Assembly (NCBI RefSeq): GCF_020080835.1
Contig: NC_058161.1
Location: 22,185,603-22,249,602, forward strand
Reading direction: 5' to 3'
DNA length: 64,000 nt
Origin: Cotesia glomerata
Lineage: Eukaryota; Arthropoda; Insecta; Hymenoptera; Braconidae
Made by a program: the position numbers and the translations under genes. Shown here piece after piece: positions 1 through 11,900 of the stretch. The first letter of the stretch is position 1, and the number at the start of each line of letters is the position of its first letter. The notes under the pieces were generated by a model. The model saw only the letters and a list, made by a program, of their open reading frames with translations, was not told the origin of the DNA and ran no database searches.

Positions 1-608
1 TGAGCTCGTCGAGCTCATCAATACAATTTGTGTGTTATTTTGAGCTCTCCGAGCTAAAAAAAATAGCTTTTGTATGTTTTGTATGGTTCTTCGAGCTCAA
101 AAGTTTGATAAAAGTTAGATAAAACACTATTTTTTGAATTTTCAAATCGCAATAACTTTTGAATGAATCAACCGATTTTCACGAGGTTGGTAGCATTCGA
201 CGCAGTTTTTTAAGCTTCATAAAGAATATTTCAGTTTGAATTGATAGAACCAAAAATTTCGGAGTAATTCCGAAAAAACAGTTTTTTTGGTTTTTTTTCG
301 TCAACGACAACTCACGAACGAATTAACCGATTTTGACCGGACTGGCAGTGATCGACGTAGTTTTTTGATGTTAAGAGCTGATAAATTTTTAGAATTGCTC
401 AGTAAAGCCATTTAAAAGTTATTCTTAAAAAACCCCATTTGAAAAAAATTTTTTTTGTAGTTTTTTTGCGATTCCTCACAATCTACCCGTCCAAATCGTT
501 CTAAAGTATATACAAAATCTAAGTTTAGTCAAGCCCTTTCGAAAAGCACCAACAGCGATTGAATCAGTCGAGCCGTTCAATAAGTTTTGAGAGGTATACA
601 TACATCCC

Positions 609-658
<50 letters not shown>
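1..658 (-). repeat. GAGCTC dispersed repeat, copy A (3' part)
   Basis: Several copies of one roughly 0.85-0.95 kb repeat occur in this window. The consensus, in its forward sense, opens with TTTTTAACTTCCCGCT and has a (TG)n/(TATG)n tract near base 150. It then has diverged lines of the type 'AAAATCGGTTGATTCGTTC', and closes with paired GAGCTC boxes, AGCGGGAAGTTGCAGGG and CCTAATTTTT. Copy A is antisense and runs from the GAGCTC boxes at the left window edge to the CA tract. It carries no coding capacity. The left end lies outside the window. Confidence 0.85.

Positions 659-659
<1 letters not shown>
611..659 (+). repeat. (CA)n microsatellite, LINE landing site
   Basis: An uninterrupted CA tract is the internal microsatellite of GAGCTC copy A. 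LINE copy 1 begins directly after it. The ORF through it would be poly-Thr-His and is an artefact. Confidence 0.95.
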
Positions 660-661
<2 letters not shown>

Positions 662-1201
662 GGGGCAGAAGAGATACTGCTACCGGGCGCGTCTCCCCGA
701 GCGGATGGGAGAACGCTCGCTGTCCTTGGATGACACTTAATCTCTTAGTTGATGAGGTACAGCGGGTAGGAGCCAAGCAAAATAACCAAACAAAATACGC
801 TCCCGTGGACAAAACTCCCCTTTAATGGGTTGGTCGCACTAACTGACCTAACAAGACGATCGTTCTCTGCTGTGACCCACTGGAAGTGACCGGAACCTCG
901 TGTCGTAGTTTCCGACGATGCAGGCCACGGCTGATGTGAGCTTGCTCTGCCGAGGTGTAAGTTGCAGCAGTGGATCAGGAGCCAGCCACTTCGGGCCTTG
1001 ATCAGGAAGTACGCAGTGAGTGTTAGAGATCGGAATCTTCACCGCTCCGAGCGAGTCTAGTCCGTCCGTGTATTCCGGGGCTGGCTAAGTGTCGGCTAGG
1101 CCTCAGGGAACTGGGGTAGGAGTACTATCTCCGAGGGTACACCCGTTCCTAGTTATGACAACCCGCTCCACTCCGTACGATGCGCTGGTGAATTTAAAAG
1201 T

Positions 1202-2555
1202 ATGAGTAAAATTCAGGAAAACAACAATAGTGAAAACGGGCCTCATGCCCAACAAGCAGCGATTGAAGCAAGCGCTGAAATGAAGCGGTCGCAAGCGTTT
1301 GAACGCCTTGAAAAGCTGACCAGTGAGCTAAATGACTTCATCCAATCTAAGGTCAATATCCACAAGGAGATTAAGACCAAGACGACCAGCGTAGCCAATG
1401 CCCTCCAGAGATTCAAGAAACTTGATGAAGAATGGTGTTTAACAGTACGACGCACTTCTCGCACTACACCGGAGAGAAGCATTCAAGCAACTATCGTGAA
1501 TGAAGAAGCAATGGACACTGGAGCCGAAGGTGACGGTGAATCAGTCGCGGAAGACAGAATCAGAACTAGCAGCAAGTCAACTAAGAGAAAAGATCGATCT
1601 TCTCCCGACCCAACGATCTGCCAAGTTGTGAAGAAAAAGGACCTGAAACCAAGCCCTCCGAAAAACACGGCAGTGCAGAACGCCAGAAAAAAGAGGTGAC
1701 TGAATGGCAGAAGGTCCAATCCAAGAAGGAGAAGAAGGAGCAAGCGAGAGAGCGGTTACCAAAACAACCGGTGAACAAATCTCGGCCGGAGCCTAAGCGG
1801 GAAAAACCGCGAAAATTCACCAAACCAGATGCCTTAATTATTCGACCCGTTGAGAAGGCAAAATATGCCGAGATACTGCGTCGGATTAAAAAGATGTCCC
1901 ACCAGATCAGACCCGTGACGTCGTTGACAAGGTTCAAAAGACGAATGATGGGAATATGCTCATTACGCTTTCCAGAAAGACCGCAGACAAAGGACAAGCT
2001 TTGCTGAAGACCATCAAGAGCATCCTTAAAGAAGAAGCGCAAGTCATCTGTAAAGGCCCAGAGGAACAGCTTGAAATCCGGGACATTGACGACGAAACAA
2101 CTAAAGACGATGTCCGGAAGGCCTTACAAGAGGCAGCTGGAAATGACTACGAAATACCTGAAGATGTCATTAAAATTCGTCCGGCCTACAGAGGTACTCA
2201 AACTGCTTCGGTACGATTGCCAGCAGCAATAGTGCAGAAGATACTTGGAAAGACAGGCAAAATAAGGATTGGCTCAGTAAATTGCCGTGTCAGAGCAATT
2301 AAGACACCACTACGATGCTATAAGTGCTGGCACTTTGGGCACACTACTGCCCAATGTAAAAGCGAAGTCGACCGATCTGGGCTTTGCATCAAATGTGGGC
2401 AAACAGGTCATCAAGCTGCTCAATGCCAAGATAAAGTGAAATGTGCGTTATGTGCGGAAAAACCTGGCTCTCAGGACACTGCTCACCGGTCTGGTTCTGG
2501 CCGATGTCCAGTCTTCCAAGAAGCACTCCAGAAGCTGACAAATAAACGAACATGA
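1202..2555 (+). pseudogene. LINE copy 1 ORF1, Gag-like, two frameshifts
   Basis: ORF1 encodes the RNA-binding Gag-like protein of R1-clade LINEs. The reading starts at ATG 1202 (MSKIQENNN), with an N-terminal coiled-coil-like and Lys-rich region. It shifts frame between about 1633 and 1699, near an A6 run, and again near the A5 run at about 1890. The third segment, to 2555, holds the conserved C-terminal half with three zinc knuckles: CYKCWHFGHTTAQC, CIKCGQTGHQAAQC and a CALC...H...C variant. The stop TGA overlaps the ORF2 start in an ATGA (2552-2555). That geometry suggests coupled termination-reinitiation, as shown experimentally for the related SART1. Both breaks lie by A-runs, so they may be sequencing errors or real decay. 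Confidence 0.8.
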
Positions 2556-5545
2556 GGATACTGCAGCTTAACATCAATCACTGCGAAGCTGCGCATGACC
2601 TGCTTATGCAGACAGTACGGGAATTAAAGCTCGACGTTGTGCTTTTATCGGAGCCATATAAACATTTAGCTGGACAACCTTGGGAGACGGATATCACCAC
2701 GAAAGCTGTGATCTGGGCTTGTGGTAAGCTCCCTTTCCAGAGTGTAGCTACCAATGGCAGTGCTGGCTTTGTAGCAGCATCAGTAGATGGCATCCGTTTT
2801 TACAGCTGCTACGCACCACCTAGCCTCTCAATTGCTGAGTTTACTGACTTCTTGGATCGACTGACCGAGGACGCGAAGCAACATCATCCAGTGGCGATAG
2901 CCGGGGACTTTAACGCCTGGGCAGTGGACTGGGGCAGTAAGCAGACTAATGCACGAGGAAGAGAGCTGCTAGAAGCTCTTTCTACACTAGATGTAGTCTT
3001 GCTCAACAGTGGTGACACGCCGACCTACACCAAAGGTGACGCAAGCTCGATTGCAGACGTCACTGTTGTCAGTACCAGCCTTGCTAAAGGTAACACTAAC
3101 TGGAAGGTACTGGACATCTACACTGCCAGTGACCATCATGCGATACTCTGGGAAACGTCAAACGACCAGAACCTCCGGGGGCCTATCAAGCAATTTAACA
3201 CCGTCGGTTGGAAGGTGAAATCTCTTGACCCAGAAGTATTGCTAACAGCCCTCGATAGTGATCCGATAGAGACTGGATGTGCAGAAGAACATACTAAAGC
3301 TCTGATGATGCGAGTAACACAAGCTTGTGATGCCAGTATGCCTCGCAAACGTGTTATGAATTCAAGACCTGCGGTACACTGGTGGAATGATCATATCAGC
3401 AACCTCCGTAAAGAGTGTCATCGAAAGAGAAGAATATCACAGCGTGGCTATCAACGACCTTACTCTGCAGTGCTGATCGCAGAGTACAAAAAAGCTCGTC
3501 GTGAACTTAATAAGGCCATAAAAGAGAGCAAAAGAAGATGCTGGAAAGAGCTCATATACGAGGTCGACAAAGACGTGTGGGGTCGGCCGTATAAGGTGGT
3601 CATGACGCACCTGAAGAAACAACAAATGCCGTCACCTACGTGTCCCCAACTCCTTCAGAAAATCGTCACTGCGCTGTTTCCACAGCAACACAGTCTCAAT
3701 TATCAGTCAACGCAAGATGAACTGGACGACATTCCACCTGTCACTGAAGAAGAATTGTTGGAGGCCTGTAATCGGGTAGGAAATAATAAAGCGCCGGGAT
3801 TGGACGGAATCCCTAATATAGCCTTGAAAACCATCATAAAGGCAGCATTAACATTATTTCTAGACGCTTACAACGCATGCCTCAAGGAGGGGACTTTTCC
3901 TCGTAAGTGGAAACAGCAACGGTTAGTACTTTTACCTAAAGGAAAGAAACCGCCAGAAGAACCGTCATCTTACCGACCACTCTGCATGCTAGATACGGCG
4001 GGTAAGATATTTGAGCGTATCATCCATCAGCGAATAGATGCAGTAGTCGACCCACTCTTGGCAGACAACCAGTATGGATTCCGGAAAGGACGATCAACCC
4101 TGGACGCGATCAATCTGGTTGTTAATACGGCCAAAGAGGCAATCGCAGGAACTAGATGGAAGGGTGGAACGAAGAAGTACTGCCTGGTGGCTGCCTTGGA
4201 CATCAAAAATGCTTTCAATTCCGCTAATTGGGACTGCATCATGCAAGCTCTCGACGAGAAGAACGTGCCAACATATCTTCGCAGACTAGTGATTAGCTAT
4301 TTTACAGATAGAGTGCTGAAATACGATACAAAGAATGGTCCAAAAGAGTATGATATAACCGGTGGTGTGCCACAGGGCTCTGTTCTTGGTCCACTTCTGT
4401 GGAATATCATGTATGACGGGCTCCTGAGACTGAAGCTTCCAAGATGTGTCAAACTGGTAGCGTATGCGGATGATGTTGCCGCAGTGATCGTCGCCAAACA
4501 CCTCGACGAGATTCAACATCTGTTTGACATCACTTTTGAGAAGATCAACCAGTGGATGGATACAGTGAACCTACAACTGGCCAAGCAGAAGACCGAAGTA
4601 GTGCTTATTACCAGCCGAAAAGAAGTTGAAACAATTAAGATTAATGTCGGTGACCGAGAAATCACATCACAACCATTTATCCGTTATCTGGGAGTGATGC
4701 TGGATGCACGACTCAACTTCAAACAGCAGGTGGAACATGTCAGTGCCAAAGCGTCAGTAGTGAGGGCTAGTCTCGCACGGCTGATGCCTAACATCGGAGG
4801 CCCAATGCAGAGCAGGAGGCTACTATTGACATCAGTAGTCACATCAGTGCTCACTTACGGAATATCCATTTGGGCTGATGCACTGGAAACCCAAGAATCA
4901 TGGAGAAAAGCTGGACCAATATACCGACAGAGTGCCCTACGAGTAGCTAGTGCCTTCCGCACTCTATCAGAAGAAGCAGTGTGCGTCATTGCTGGAACCC
5001 TACCTCTTAGAGTTCTAGCAGAGGAAAGACGGGCCCTTTACCAACGAAAAAGGTCAACTGCACTGAGCCCGGAAGAACTTAGAATTGAAGAACGGCAAAA
5101 GAGCATAGGCCGATGGCAACTACAATGGGATGCTGCAGAGAAGGGTAGGTGGACGCACCGTCTCATACCTCGGGTCGACATTTGGCTTAACCGGAATCAC
5201 GGTGAGGTCAATTACTATCTTACGCAGATGTTGTCGGGACATGGGTGTTTTCGAGAGTATCTACACCGCTTTAAGCACGATGACCCTTCGGAGTGCCCGT
5301 CCTGCCCAGGAGCTGCTGAAGACGCGGAGCACGTCTTCTTTGTATGTCCTCGTTTCGATCCACAGCGTGAAGAACTGGAGAGGATCCTGAACCAGAGAAT
5401 GCAACCAGATTCACTAGTAGAAGCAATGTTGTCATCAGAAGCTGCCTGGAACGCTACCAACACGTTTGCAACAGAAGTCCTTAAAGACTTGCGTTCCACC
5501 GAAAGAAAAAGAGCAAATAGCAGAAGACAGAAGGAAGATAGTTAA
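2552..5545 (+). CDS. LINE copy 1 ORF2: endonuclease-reverse transcriptase
   Basis: This is an intact 997-aa polyprotein for target-primed reverse transcription. Residues 1-215 form the APE-type endonuclease: N-terminal MRILQLNINH, the LLSEPY glutamate, GDFNAW and SDHHAI. Residues about 395-690 are the reverse transcriptase, with GLDGIPN, SYRPLCMLDTAGK, QYGFRKGRST, ALDIKNAF, GGVPQGSVLGP, the catalytic YADD at about 638-641, and YLGVMLDA. Near residue 915 is the C-terminal zinc finger, CPSC...H...C. The start is fixed by the ATGA overlap with ORF1, and the same start is conserved in copy 2. No stop or frameshift is seen, so this is the best preserved LINE gene here. Its 3' UTR runs directly into (AC)n. 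Confidence 0.93.
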   Translation: MRILQLNINHCEAAHDLLMQTVRELKLDVVLLSEPYKHLAGQPWETDITTKAVIWACGKLPFQSVATNGSAGFVAASVDGIRFYSCYAPPSLSIAEFTDFLDRLTEDAKQHHPVAIAGDFNAWAVDWGSKQTNARGRELLEALSTLDVVLLNSGDTPTYTKGDASSIADVTVVSTSLAKGNTNWKVLDIYTASDHHAILWETSNDQNLRGPIKQFNTVGWKVKSLDPEVLLTALDSDPIETGCAEEHTKALMMRVTQACDASMPRKRVMNSRPAVHWWNDHISNLRKECHRKRRISQRGYQRPYSAVLIAEYKKARRELNKAIKESKRRCWKELIYEVDKDVWGRPYKVVMTHLKKQQMPSPTCPQLLQKIVTALFPQQHSLNYQSTQDELDDIPPVTEEELLEACNRVGNNKAPGLDGIPNIALKTIIKAALTLFLDAYNACLKEGTFPRKWKQQRLVLLPKGKKPPEEPSSYRPLCMLDTAGKIFERIIHQRIDAVVDPLLADNQYGFRKGRSTLDAINLVVNTAKEAIAGTRWKGGTKKYCLVAALDIKNAFNSANWDCIMQALDEKNVPTYLRRLVISYFTDRVLKYDTKNGPKEYDITGGVPQGSVLGPLLWNIMYDGLLRLKLPRCVKLVAYADDVAAVIVAKHLDEIQHLFDITFEKINQWMDTVNLQLAKQKTEVVLITSRKEVETIKINVGDREITSQPFIRYLGVMLDARLNFKQQVEHVSAKASVVRASLARLMPNIGGPMQSRRLLLTSVVTSVLTYGISIWADALETQESWRKAGPIYRQSALRVASAFRTLSEEAVCVIAGTLPLRVLAEERRALYQRKRSTALSPEELRIEERQKSIGRWQLQWDAAEKGRWTHRLIPRVDIWLNRNHGEVNYYLTQMLSGHGCFREYLHRFKHDDPSECPSCPGAAEDAEHVFFVCPRFDPQREELERILNQRMQPDSLVEAMLSSEAAWNATNTFATEVLKDLRSTERKRANSRRQKEDS

Positions 5546-5763
5546 CACCTTAGCCACCAGAAGGAAGAGCAGTAGCTAGATCCTCCCTTCACGAAGTAAT
5601 GCCTGACGGCGGTTTCCATGAGGGATTAGAGGAAAGAAGGAAAAGGGGTTTAGGGTTTAGTGGGTAGGGGCGTTAGTGTCGAGTTAGTATGACGCTGCGT
5701 CAAGTCGCCACATATCCAGGCCAAACAGCTATGCCTAGAATCCGTAAAAAGGATTCCCTACAA

Positions 5764-5766
<3 letters not shown>

Positions 5767-5830
<64 letters not shown>

Positions 5831-5836
5831 ACACAT
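5767..5836 (+). repeat. (AC)n tract between tandem LINEs
   Basis: An AC tract of about 65 bp with one or two TC interruptions separates the 3' end of LINE copy 1 from the truncated 5' end of copy 2. It is the remnant of the same landing microsatellite. Confidence 0.95.
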
Positions 5837-6196
5837 ACCCCAACCGCTGTCGTGACACTACCGGCTGCAGCAGCTCAGAAGATATTAGAAGGAAGTGGTA
5901 AAATCCGAATTGGCTGGGTCAACTGCCGAATTAGAGCCACGAGGAAACCTACCTAATGTTACAAATGCTGGCATTTCGGGCACCACGGTTTCCAGTGCAG
6001 AAGCAAGACAGATCGATCCAAGCTATGCATCAGATGCGGCCAAGAAGGACACAAGATTGCGGACTGTAAAAACCCAGCGAAGTGTGTATTATGCGCGGAA
6101 AATAAGAGCGCAGAGAACGCTGCCCATCACGCCAGCACATACAGGTGCCCGGTATACAAAGAGGCATTCCAGAGAATGACAAGCAAGCAAACATGA
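5837..6196 (+). pseudogene. LINE copy 2 ORF1 C-terminal fragment
   Basis: Only the zinc-knuckle end of ORF1 is present. Reading in the ancestral frame gives CYKCWHFGHHGFQC and CIRCGQEGHKIADC. A TAA at about 5954 directly precedes the first knuckle. The longer open frame at 5895-6179 is an out-of-frame shadow without knuckles. The end keeps the ATGA overlap with ORF2 at 6193. Confidence 0.75.
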
Positions 6197-8918
6197 GGAT
6201 ATTACAGCTTAACCTCAATCACTGTGAAGCCGCGCATGAACTGCTCATGCAGACCGTGCGTGAATCAGAGCTTGATTTAGGAATAATAGCAGAGCCATAC
6301 AGACACCTGAATAACCAACCTTGGGAAACTGACAGCACCACCAAGGCTGTCATCTGGTCCTGTGGCAAACTTCCCTTCCAGAGCATAGTGAGCAATGATA
6401 GCATCGGCTTTGTAGCAGCGTCTATTAACGACATCCGTTTTTATAGTTGCTATGCACAACCTAGCCTTTCCATTACCGACTTTACTGACTTCCTGGATCA
6501 ACTGACCGAAGACGCAAAGCAATACTACCCAGTAGCTATAACAGGGGACTTCAATTCCTGGGCGGTAGACTGGGGCAGCAAGCAGACTGATGCGTGAGGC
6601 AAGACACTACGTGAAGCAATGGCCTCACTGGATGTGGTCCTTCTCAACATCGGTGAGACTCCAACATATACCAAGGGAGAGGCTAGTTCGATAATAGACC
6701 TCACATTCGTCAGCAGCAGCTTATTGAAAGGAAACTATTCTTGGGAAGTCTTGAACACCGACACCGCCAGCGAGCACAGTGCAATACTTTGGGAAATATC
6801 GGCTGGCCGGAACCATCAAAGAGCAACTAGACAAACTAATGCAGCTGGATGGAAAGTGAAAGACTTTGACTCGGAAGCTTTGGTAGTAGCCTTAGACAGT
6901 GACTCGACCATCATCACAGGAAATGCTGTAGAGAAGACGAAGGACTTCATGACGAGAATTGCCCAGGCTTGCGACACCTGCATGCCCCGTAAGCGTGGCA
7001 TCAATAAAAGACCATCGGTGCACTGGTGGAATGATCAGATTAACGCCCTTCGCACAGCTTGTCTCAAAAAGAGAAGATTATCACAGCGTGGCCACCGACG
7101 ACCTAACTCTGCGGAGCTGGTCGCAGAATACAAAAAGGCTCGTCGAGAACTGAACAAGGTCATCAAAGATAGCAAAAGACGCTGTTGGAAGGAACTCGTC
7201 GATGAGGTAGAAAAGGACCCATGGGGCAGACCGTATAGGGTGGTCATGACCCACCTAGAGCGTCAGCCAATGCCATTACCTACGTGTCCACAGCTCCTGG
7301 AAAGAATAGTTTCTACGCTGTTTCCTCGACAAAGTAAGTTCGGCTATTCTTCATTGCCAGTAAATCGAGAAGACATTCCACCTGTCACAGAAGAAGAACT
7401 GATGCAGGCGTGTAACCGAGTAGGGAATAATAAGTCGCCGGGATTGGATGGAATCCCGAATATTGCATTAAAAACAGCTATCAAAGCAGCGCCAAATCTA
7501 TTCTTAGATACCTACGATTCGTACCTCAAAGAAGGGATTTTTCCTAGAAGATGGAAACAGCAAAGACTTGTACTTCTCCCTAAAGGGAAGAAGCCACCGG
7601 ACGAGCCATCATCCTACCGACCACTCTGCATGCTGGATACAGTGGGTAAGATATTAGAGCGTATAATGCACCAACGATAAGAAGCAGCCGTCGATCCACT
7701 CCTAGCAGAAGGCCAGTATGGTTTCCGGAAAGGACGTTTAACGCTGGATGCGATCAACCTGGTGGTCGATACAGCTAAGGAGGCAATCGCTGGAAAGAGA
7801 TGGGAACGTGGCAGAAAGAAGTATTGTTTAGTGGCTACCTTGGACATCGAAAATGCCTTCAATCCCGCTAACTGGGACTGTATCATGCGAGCTCTCGAAG
7901 ATAAAGAAGTGCAAGGATACCTGCGCAGAATGGTAGTAAACTACTTTACAGACAGAGTCCTCAAATATGACACGAAAAACGGTCCAAGGAAGTACGAAAT
8001 AATCGGAGGAGTGCCACAGGGCTCGGTTTTGGCTCCTTTGCTGTGGAACATCATGTATGATGGTCTCCTGAGAATTGCATTACCATCAGAGGTGAAACTT
8101 GTTGCATATGCCGATGATGTAGCGGTAGTGATTGTCGCGAAACACTTGGAAGAGATCAATCTGGCTTTCGATATCACATTTAGCCGGATTAACCTATGGA
8201 TGGAGATGATGAAGTTGGAGTTAGCCAAGCACAAAACTGAAGCTGTGCTCATCACCAGCAGAAAGATCGTAGAAAACATCAAGCTGAATGTCGGCGAGCA
8301 GGAGATCGCATCGCAACCATTTATCCGATATCTGGGGGTGACGCTGGATGCCCGACTGAACTTTAAGCAACAGGTCGAACACGTAAGTGCTGAAGCATCA
8401 GCGGTGGTAACTAGTCTATCAAGACTGATGCCGAATGTTGGAGGCCCGAAGCAGAGCAGGAGACTATTGCTGTCGTCAGTAGTCACATCAGTGCTCACAT
8501 ATGGAATATCCGTTTGGGCAGACGCGCTGGAGACCCAAAAATCATGGAGGAAAGCCGAACCGGTCTACCGATTAAGTGCACTGAGAGTTGCAAGCGCCTT
8601 CCGCACAATATCCGAGGAGGCAGTGTGCGTCATTTCTGGAACTCTGCCTCTTAGAGTCCTAGCTGAGGAAAGACGGAACCTATACCACCGAAAGATGTCA
8701 TCTACACTGAGCGCTGAAGAACTGAGAACTGAAGAGCGACAACATAGTACAGCAAGATGGCAACAACTATGGGATGCTGCGGAGAAGGGAAGATGGACTC
8801 ATCGACTTATACCAAGTATTGACGTTTGGCTTAACCGGAATCACGGCGAGGCCAACTACTATCTGACCCAGATGTTGTCAGGACACAGCTGTTTCCGGGA
8901 GTACCTTGATCGCTTTAA

Positions 8919-11900
8919 GGGGGGAAATACGTGTAGATGGCCGTTTTCGAGCAGATTTTAATCAATTATTTAAAGGTATAAAAAATTAATATTATTTATC
9001 CAAACTTTTGGGTTATTTTATACATATATTGAAGAGTAAAAATTTACATTTACAAGAATAAAACTTAAAAAGTAGTAAAGATATCAGCTGATACATCTCG
9101 TAGGTTGTCGTCCGACTTCGCAACTGGTGTACATCATGGAGGCCATAATTTTTATCTGAAATCAATGCATCAAAATTATAACTTTTTTTAGACATGTATC
9201 TTCTATATGAACCTCATTTTAAAGAAAAAAAAATAAATTTTCATTTTTGACGGCTGTGAAAGTAAGTCATGTTTTTACCTTTTTGTTTATTGTTTAGTAT
9301 AAAAAAATTAGTTAAAATGAAAAAATTGCTTCTGATTGAGGTTCATATTCAGCACAATTATGTAAAGAAATAATATACTAAATTTGAAGATGATTGGTTA
9401 AAAACTTTTTAAGCTAGAGTGTACACTAGTTCGAAAAAACTAGTTTCGAGAAAAACGCGTTTGAAAAATAAGTGATGAAAAAGTTAAGGTGACCGTCTCT
9501 TTTTTCTCATGCTATACTTTTTTGCTACGTAAATTATCAGCAATAATTTCTTGTTCGATATTTTCACAAAGGCAATATTTCTCATTGTCAAAATTTATTT
9601 GGTATTATTAATTATTATTAAAATTAATATTTATTTAATTATGAATTTTTAATGATAAAGTGAAAATAAAATATTTGAGAAACTTTTAAATGATAATTTT
9701 TTGCTCTGTGAGAATTTTTTTAATCAAGAAATTTTTGAGTGAGAATTTTTTGCATGTGAGAAATTTTTGTATGATAAATTTTTTATGAAAAATTTTTGTT
9801 TCGATAAATTGTTACTGGTAAATAAAGCCACGGTGCCAAAAGGTTAATATAAAGTTGTATTAAACGAATTGAAACAACTTACCAATTAATCAGCTATTCC
9901 AGCACCATATTGTAAGCCTTCTTCAGCTTCATATGCTTCATTTTGAGCTTGTAGCTTTTCTTTTCGTGCTTTTTGGGCTTCTTTACTGTCCAAGGAGCTG
10001 CGTCGATTCTGACGGGTTACGCGCTGACTGTCGGATTGTTGTGCGTGATTAAAGCTATTGTTCCCAACGATGAGACCTAACTCGTTCATGACTAATAAAA
10101 TACTTGAACTGCCTTCATTGAATAAGCAAGCAGCCAAGTATGCAGCAATTTCAATAGTTTTTAAACCACTATGCAAATGTTTAGGGGCCATACGCCAAAT
10201 AGTTGAATTAAAACTTTCATTAGCATTTTTAGTATGGCCTCCTAAACATCTCTCCAATAAATCTACCCGGGATAAATCCTGATAAATTGGAAAAATCGCT
10301 TTTTGAACGTCAGGATGCAAAGGTGTCGGATGTTTTGGAGGTTCTGTCCCCAGAGCTTTAGCTTCGTTCCACTTACACCAGCTATCTACACCCTTTGGAC
10401 ATTTGTCATGTTGTGGATTATCATCTGTTGATATCATATGGAAATAAGTTGCCAATATCTCATTTTTCATGTCTTCAACGCTATTTAAATTTCTCCTAAT
10501 TGCTAGTCCATAGTAAGTGCTTAATTTTTTTATTAAAACTTCTGTCAACTTTCCTCTTCCGCCCAAATGTTTTTCTTTTTTTACGCTCCGGAGTCGCGTT
10601 CCCATTCTTTTTTGCACATGACCTATACATTCGCTTTTAGTTACTGTCAGTTCATCACCATACGGGTTCAATTTTATCACTGCTGAGAATGTTTTGGAAT
10701 CTCCATCGCCTATATAATTACCGTACTTTACTCCGTGTAATTCTTCTGACCTTATAAACATCGTTTTGATAGCTTCAACTTCCATACTTCCCGCAGATCC
10801 TTCATGTGTTTGTGTGCAGCTTTCTTCATCATGGTTTTCTTCCCAAGCTATATATTCCGGTGAAGTTTTCGGTTTGTTCTTCCATATTGCACACGCATGA
10901 CAATAACTACTCCGAACAACTAAATCTACAACCTTTCCAGTATAATAGCCTATTAGAGTTGTAACGCCAAATAATGATTTGAATCCTCGTTTCCTCCAAG
11001 TTCCATCACCAGATACTTTAAAATTAAGAAGAGGTCTTTTCGTGCTTCTCATTTTCTTTTTTTCTTCATCTACAGCTTTCTTACAACAAAATTCAAATAT
11101 TTTTTTAGCAGCACTGTGAATATGATCATATATCGAATTGTAAGTATTTTCACAGATACCAGTACCTATGTCCATATAATTACAAAATAAATTAATTCCC
11201 TCTCGGGCAACACCCAAGAGTCGCATGACAAAAACTATCCTACGATTTATTTCAAATCCATTATTTATAAAAGGACCTGATGGAATTTGTTTCGATCCGC
11301 ACATGCAATTAACAACGAGCTTGAATCCGAGGCCTCGTATTCCACTTTCAGCAAATTTAACATTCTGTTTACAGTTTCGACATATAAGAATATCCGATAA
11401 AGCTGTGAAGACGGTAAAAAATTCTATGATTCTATAAAAATGTAATGGGTTAACAATTACATTTTCACTCATTGTATTTGATAGCTTTTTGGCACTTATA
11501 CTCTCGTTATTATCACCACACTCGTTTGATTCAGTATTTGAAAACTGATTTCCGTGAAAAGATCTTTTGCGTGGTCTACTACGACGAGCACTATCACTAC
11601 GTCCTGTTTTTGGATACGAAGACATTTTTTACTAATACTGCAAACACACGCTACGAAGGTCGGTTGTGAACTAATATTACACTATGGTTTGTTACAAGGA
11701 CACTAATACTTCTAGTAGCTTCTATACGAATAAAATAAAAGAACATCTGCCCATTTTCCCTTTCTCTCTTAAAAATATATACCTGGAAGTATATGAATGA
11801 CTACCTACTCGACCCTAACCGACCGCTCCGTTCAGGTAATTATGTTCTCGGGCGCTGTACCGAGCGCACTTACTAAATCGCTTGAAACTTTTGAACGAAT

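Larger units (their letters stand above)
660..5766 (+). mobile_element. R1-clade LINE copy 1, Mino-like, near full length
   Basis: This non-LTR retrotransposon sits between two AC tracts. It has a GC-richer 5' UTR (660-1201), ORF1, ORF2 and a 3' UTR (5546-5766) that ends in a few As and then (AC)n. R1-clade families with (AC)n as target are known (Mino). The APE-RT-CCHC order and the three-knuckle ORF1 fit that clade. No target duplication can be defined inside a microsatellite. ORF2 is intact, while ORF1 has two frameshifts, so this copy is probably not autonomous unless the breaks are assembly errors. Confidence 0.85.

Noticed and set aside
559..825. Open frames through CA tracts (also at 5689, 52440, 56836, 62083)
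   Set aside because: They translate microsatellite DNA into Thr-His or Val-Cys runs and have no homology.
1243..2042. Minus-strand ORFs of 79-153 aa opposite LINE ORF1
   Set aside because: They are Leu/Phe-rich shadows of the Lys-rich ORF1; the zinc knuckles and the family match are on the plus strand.
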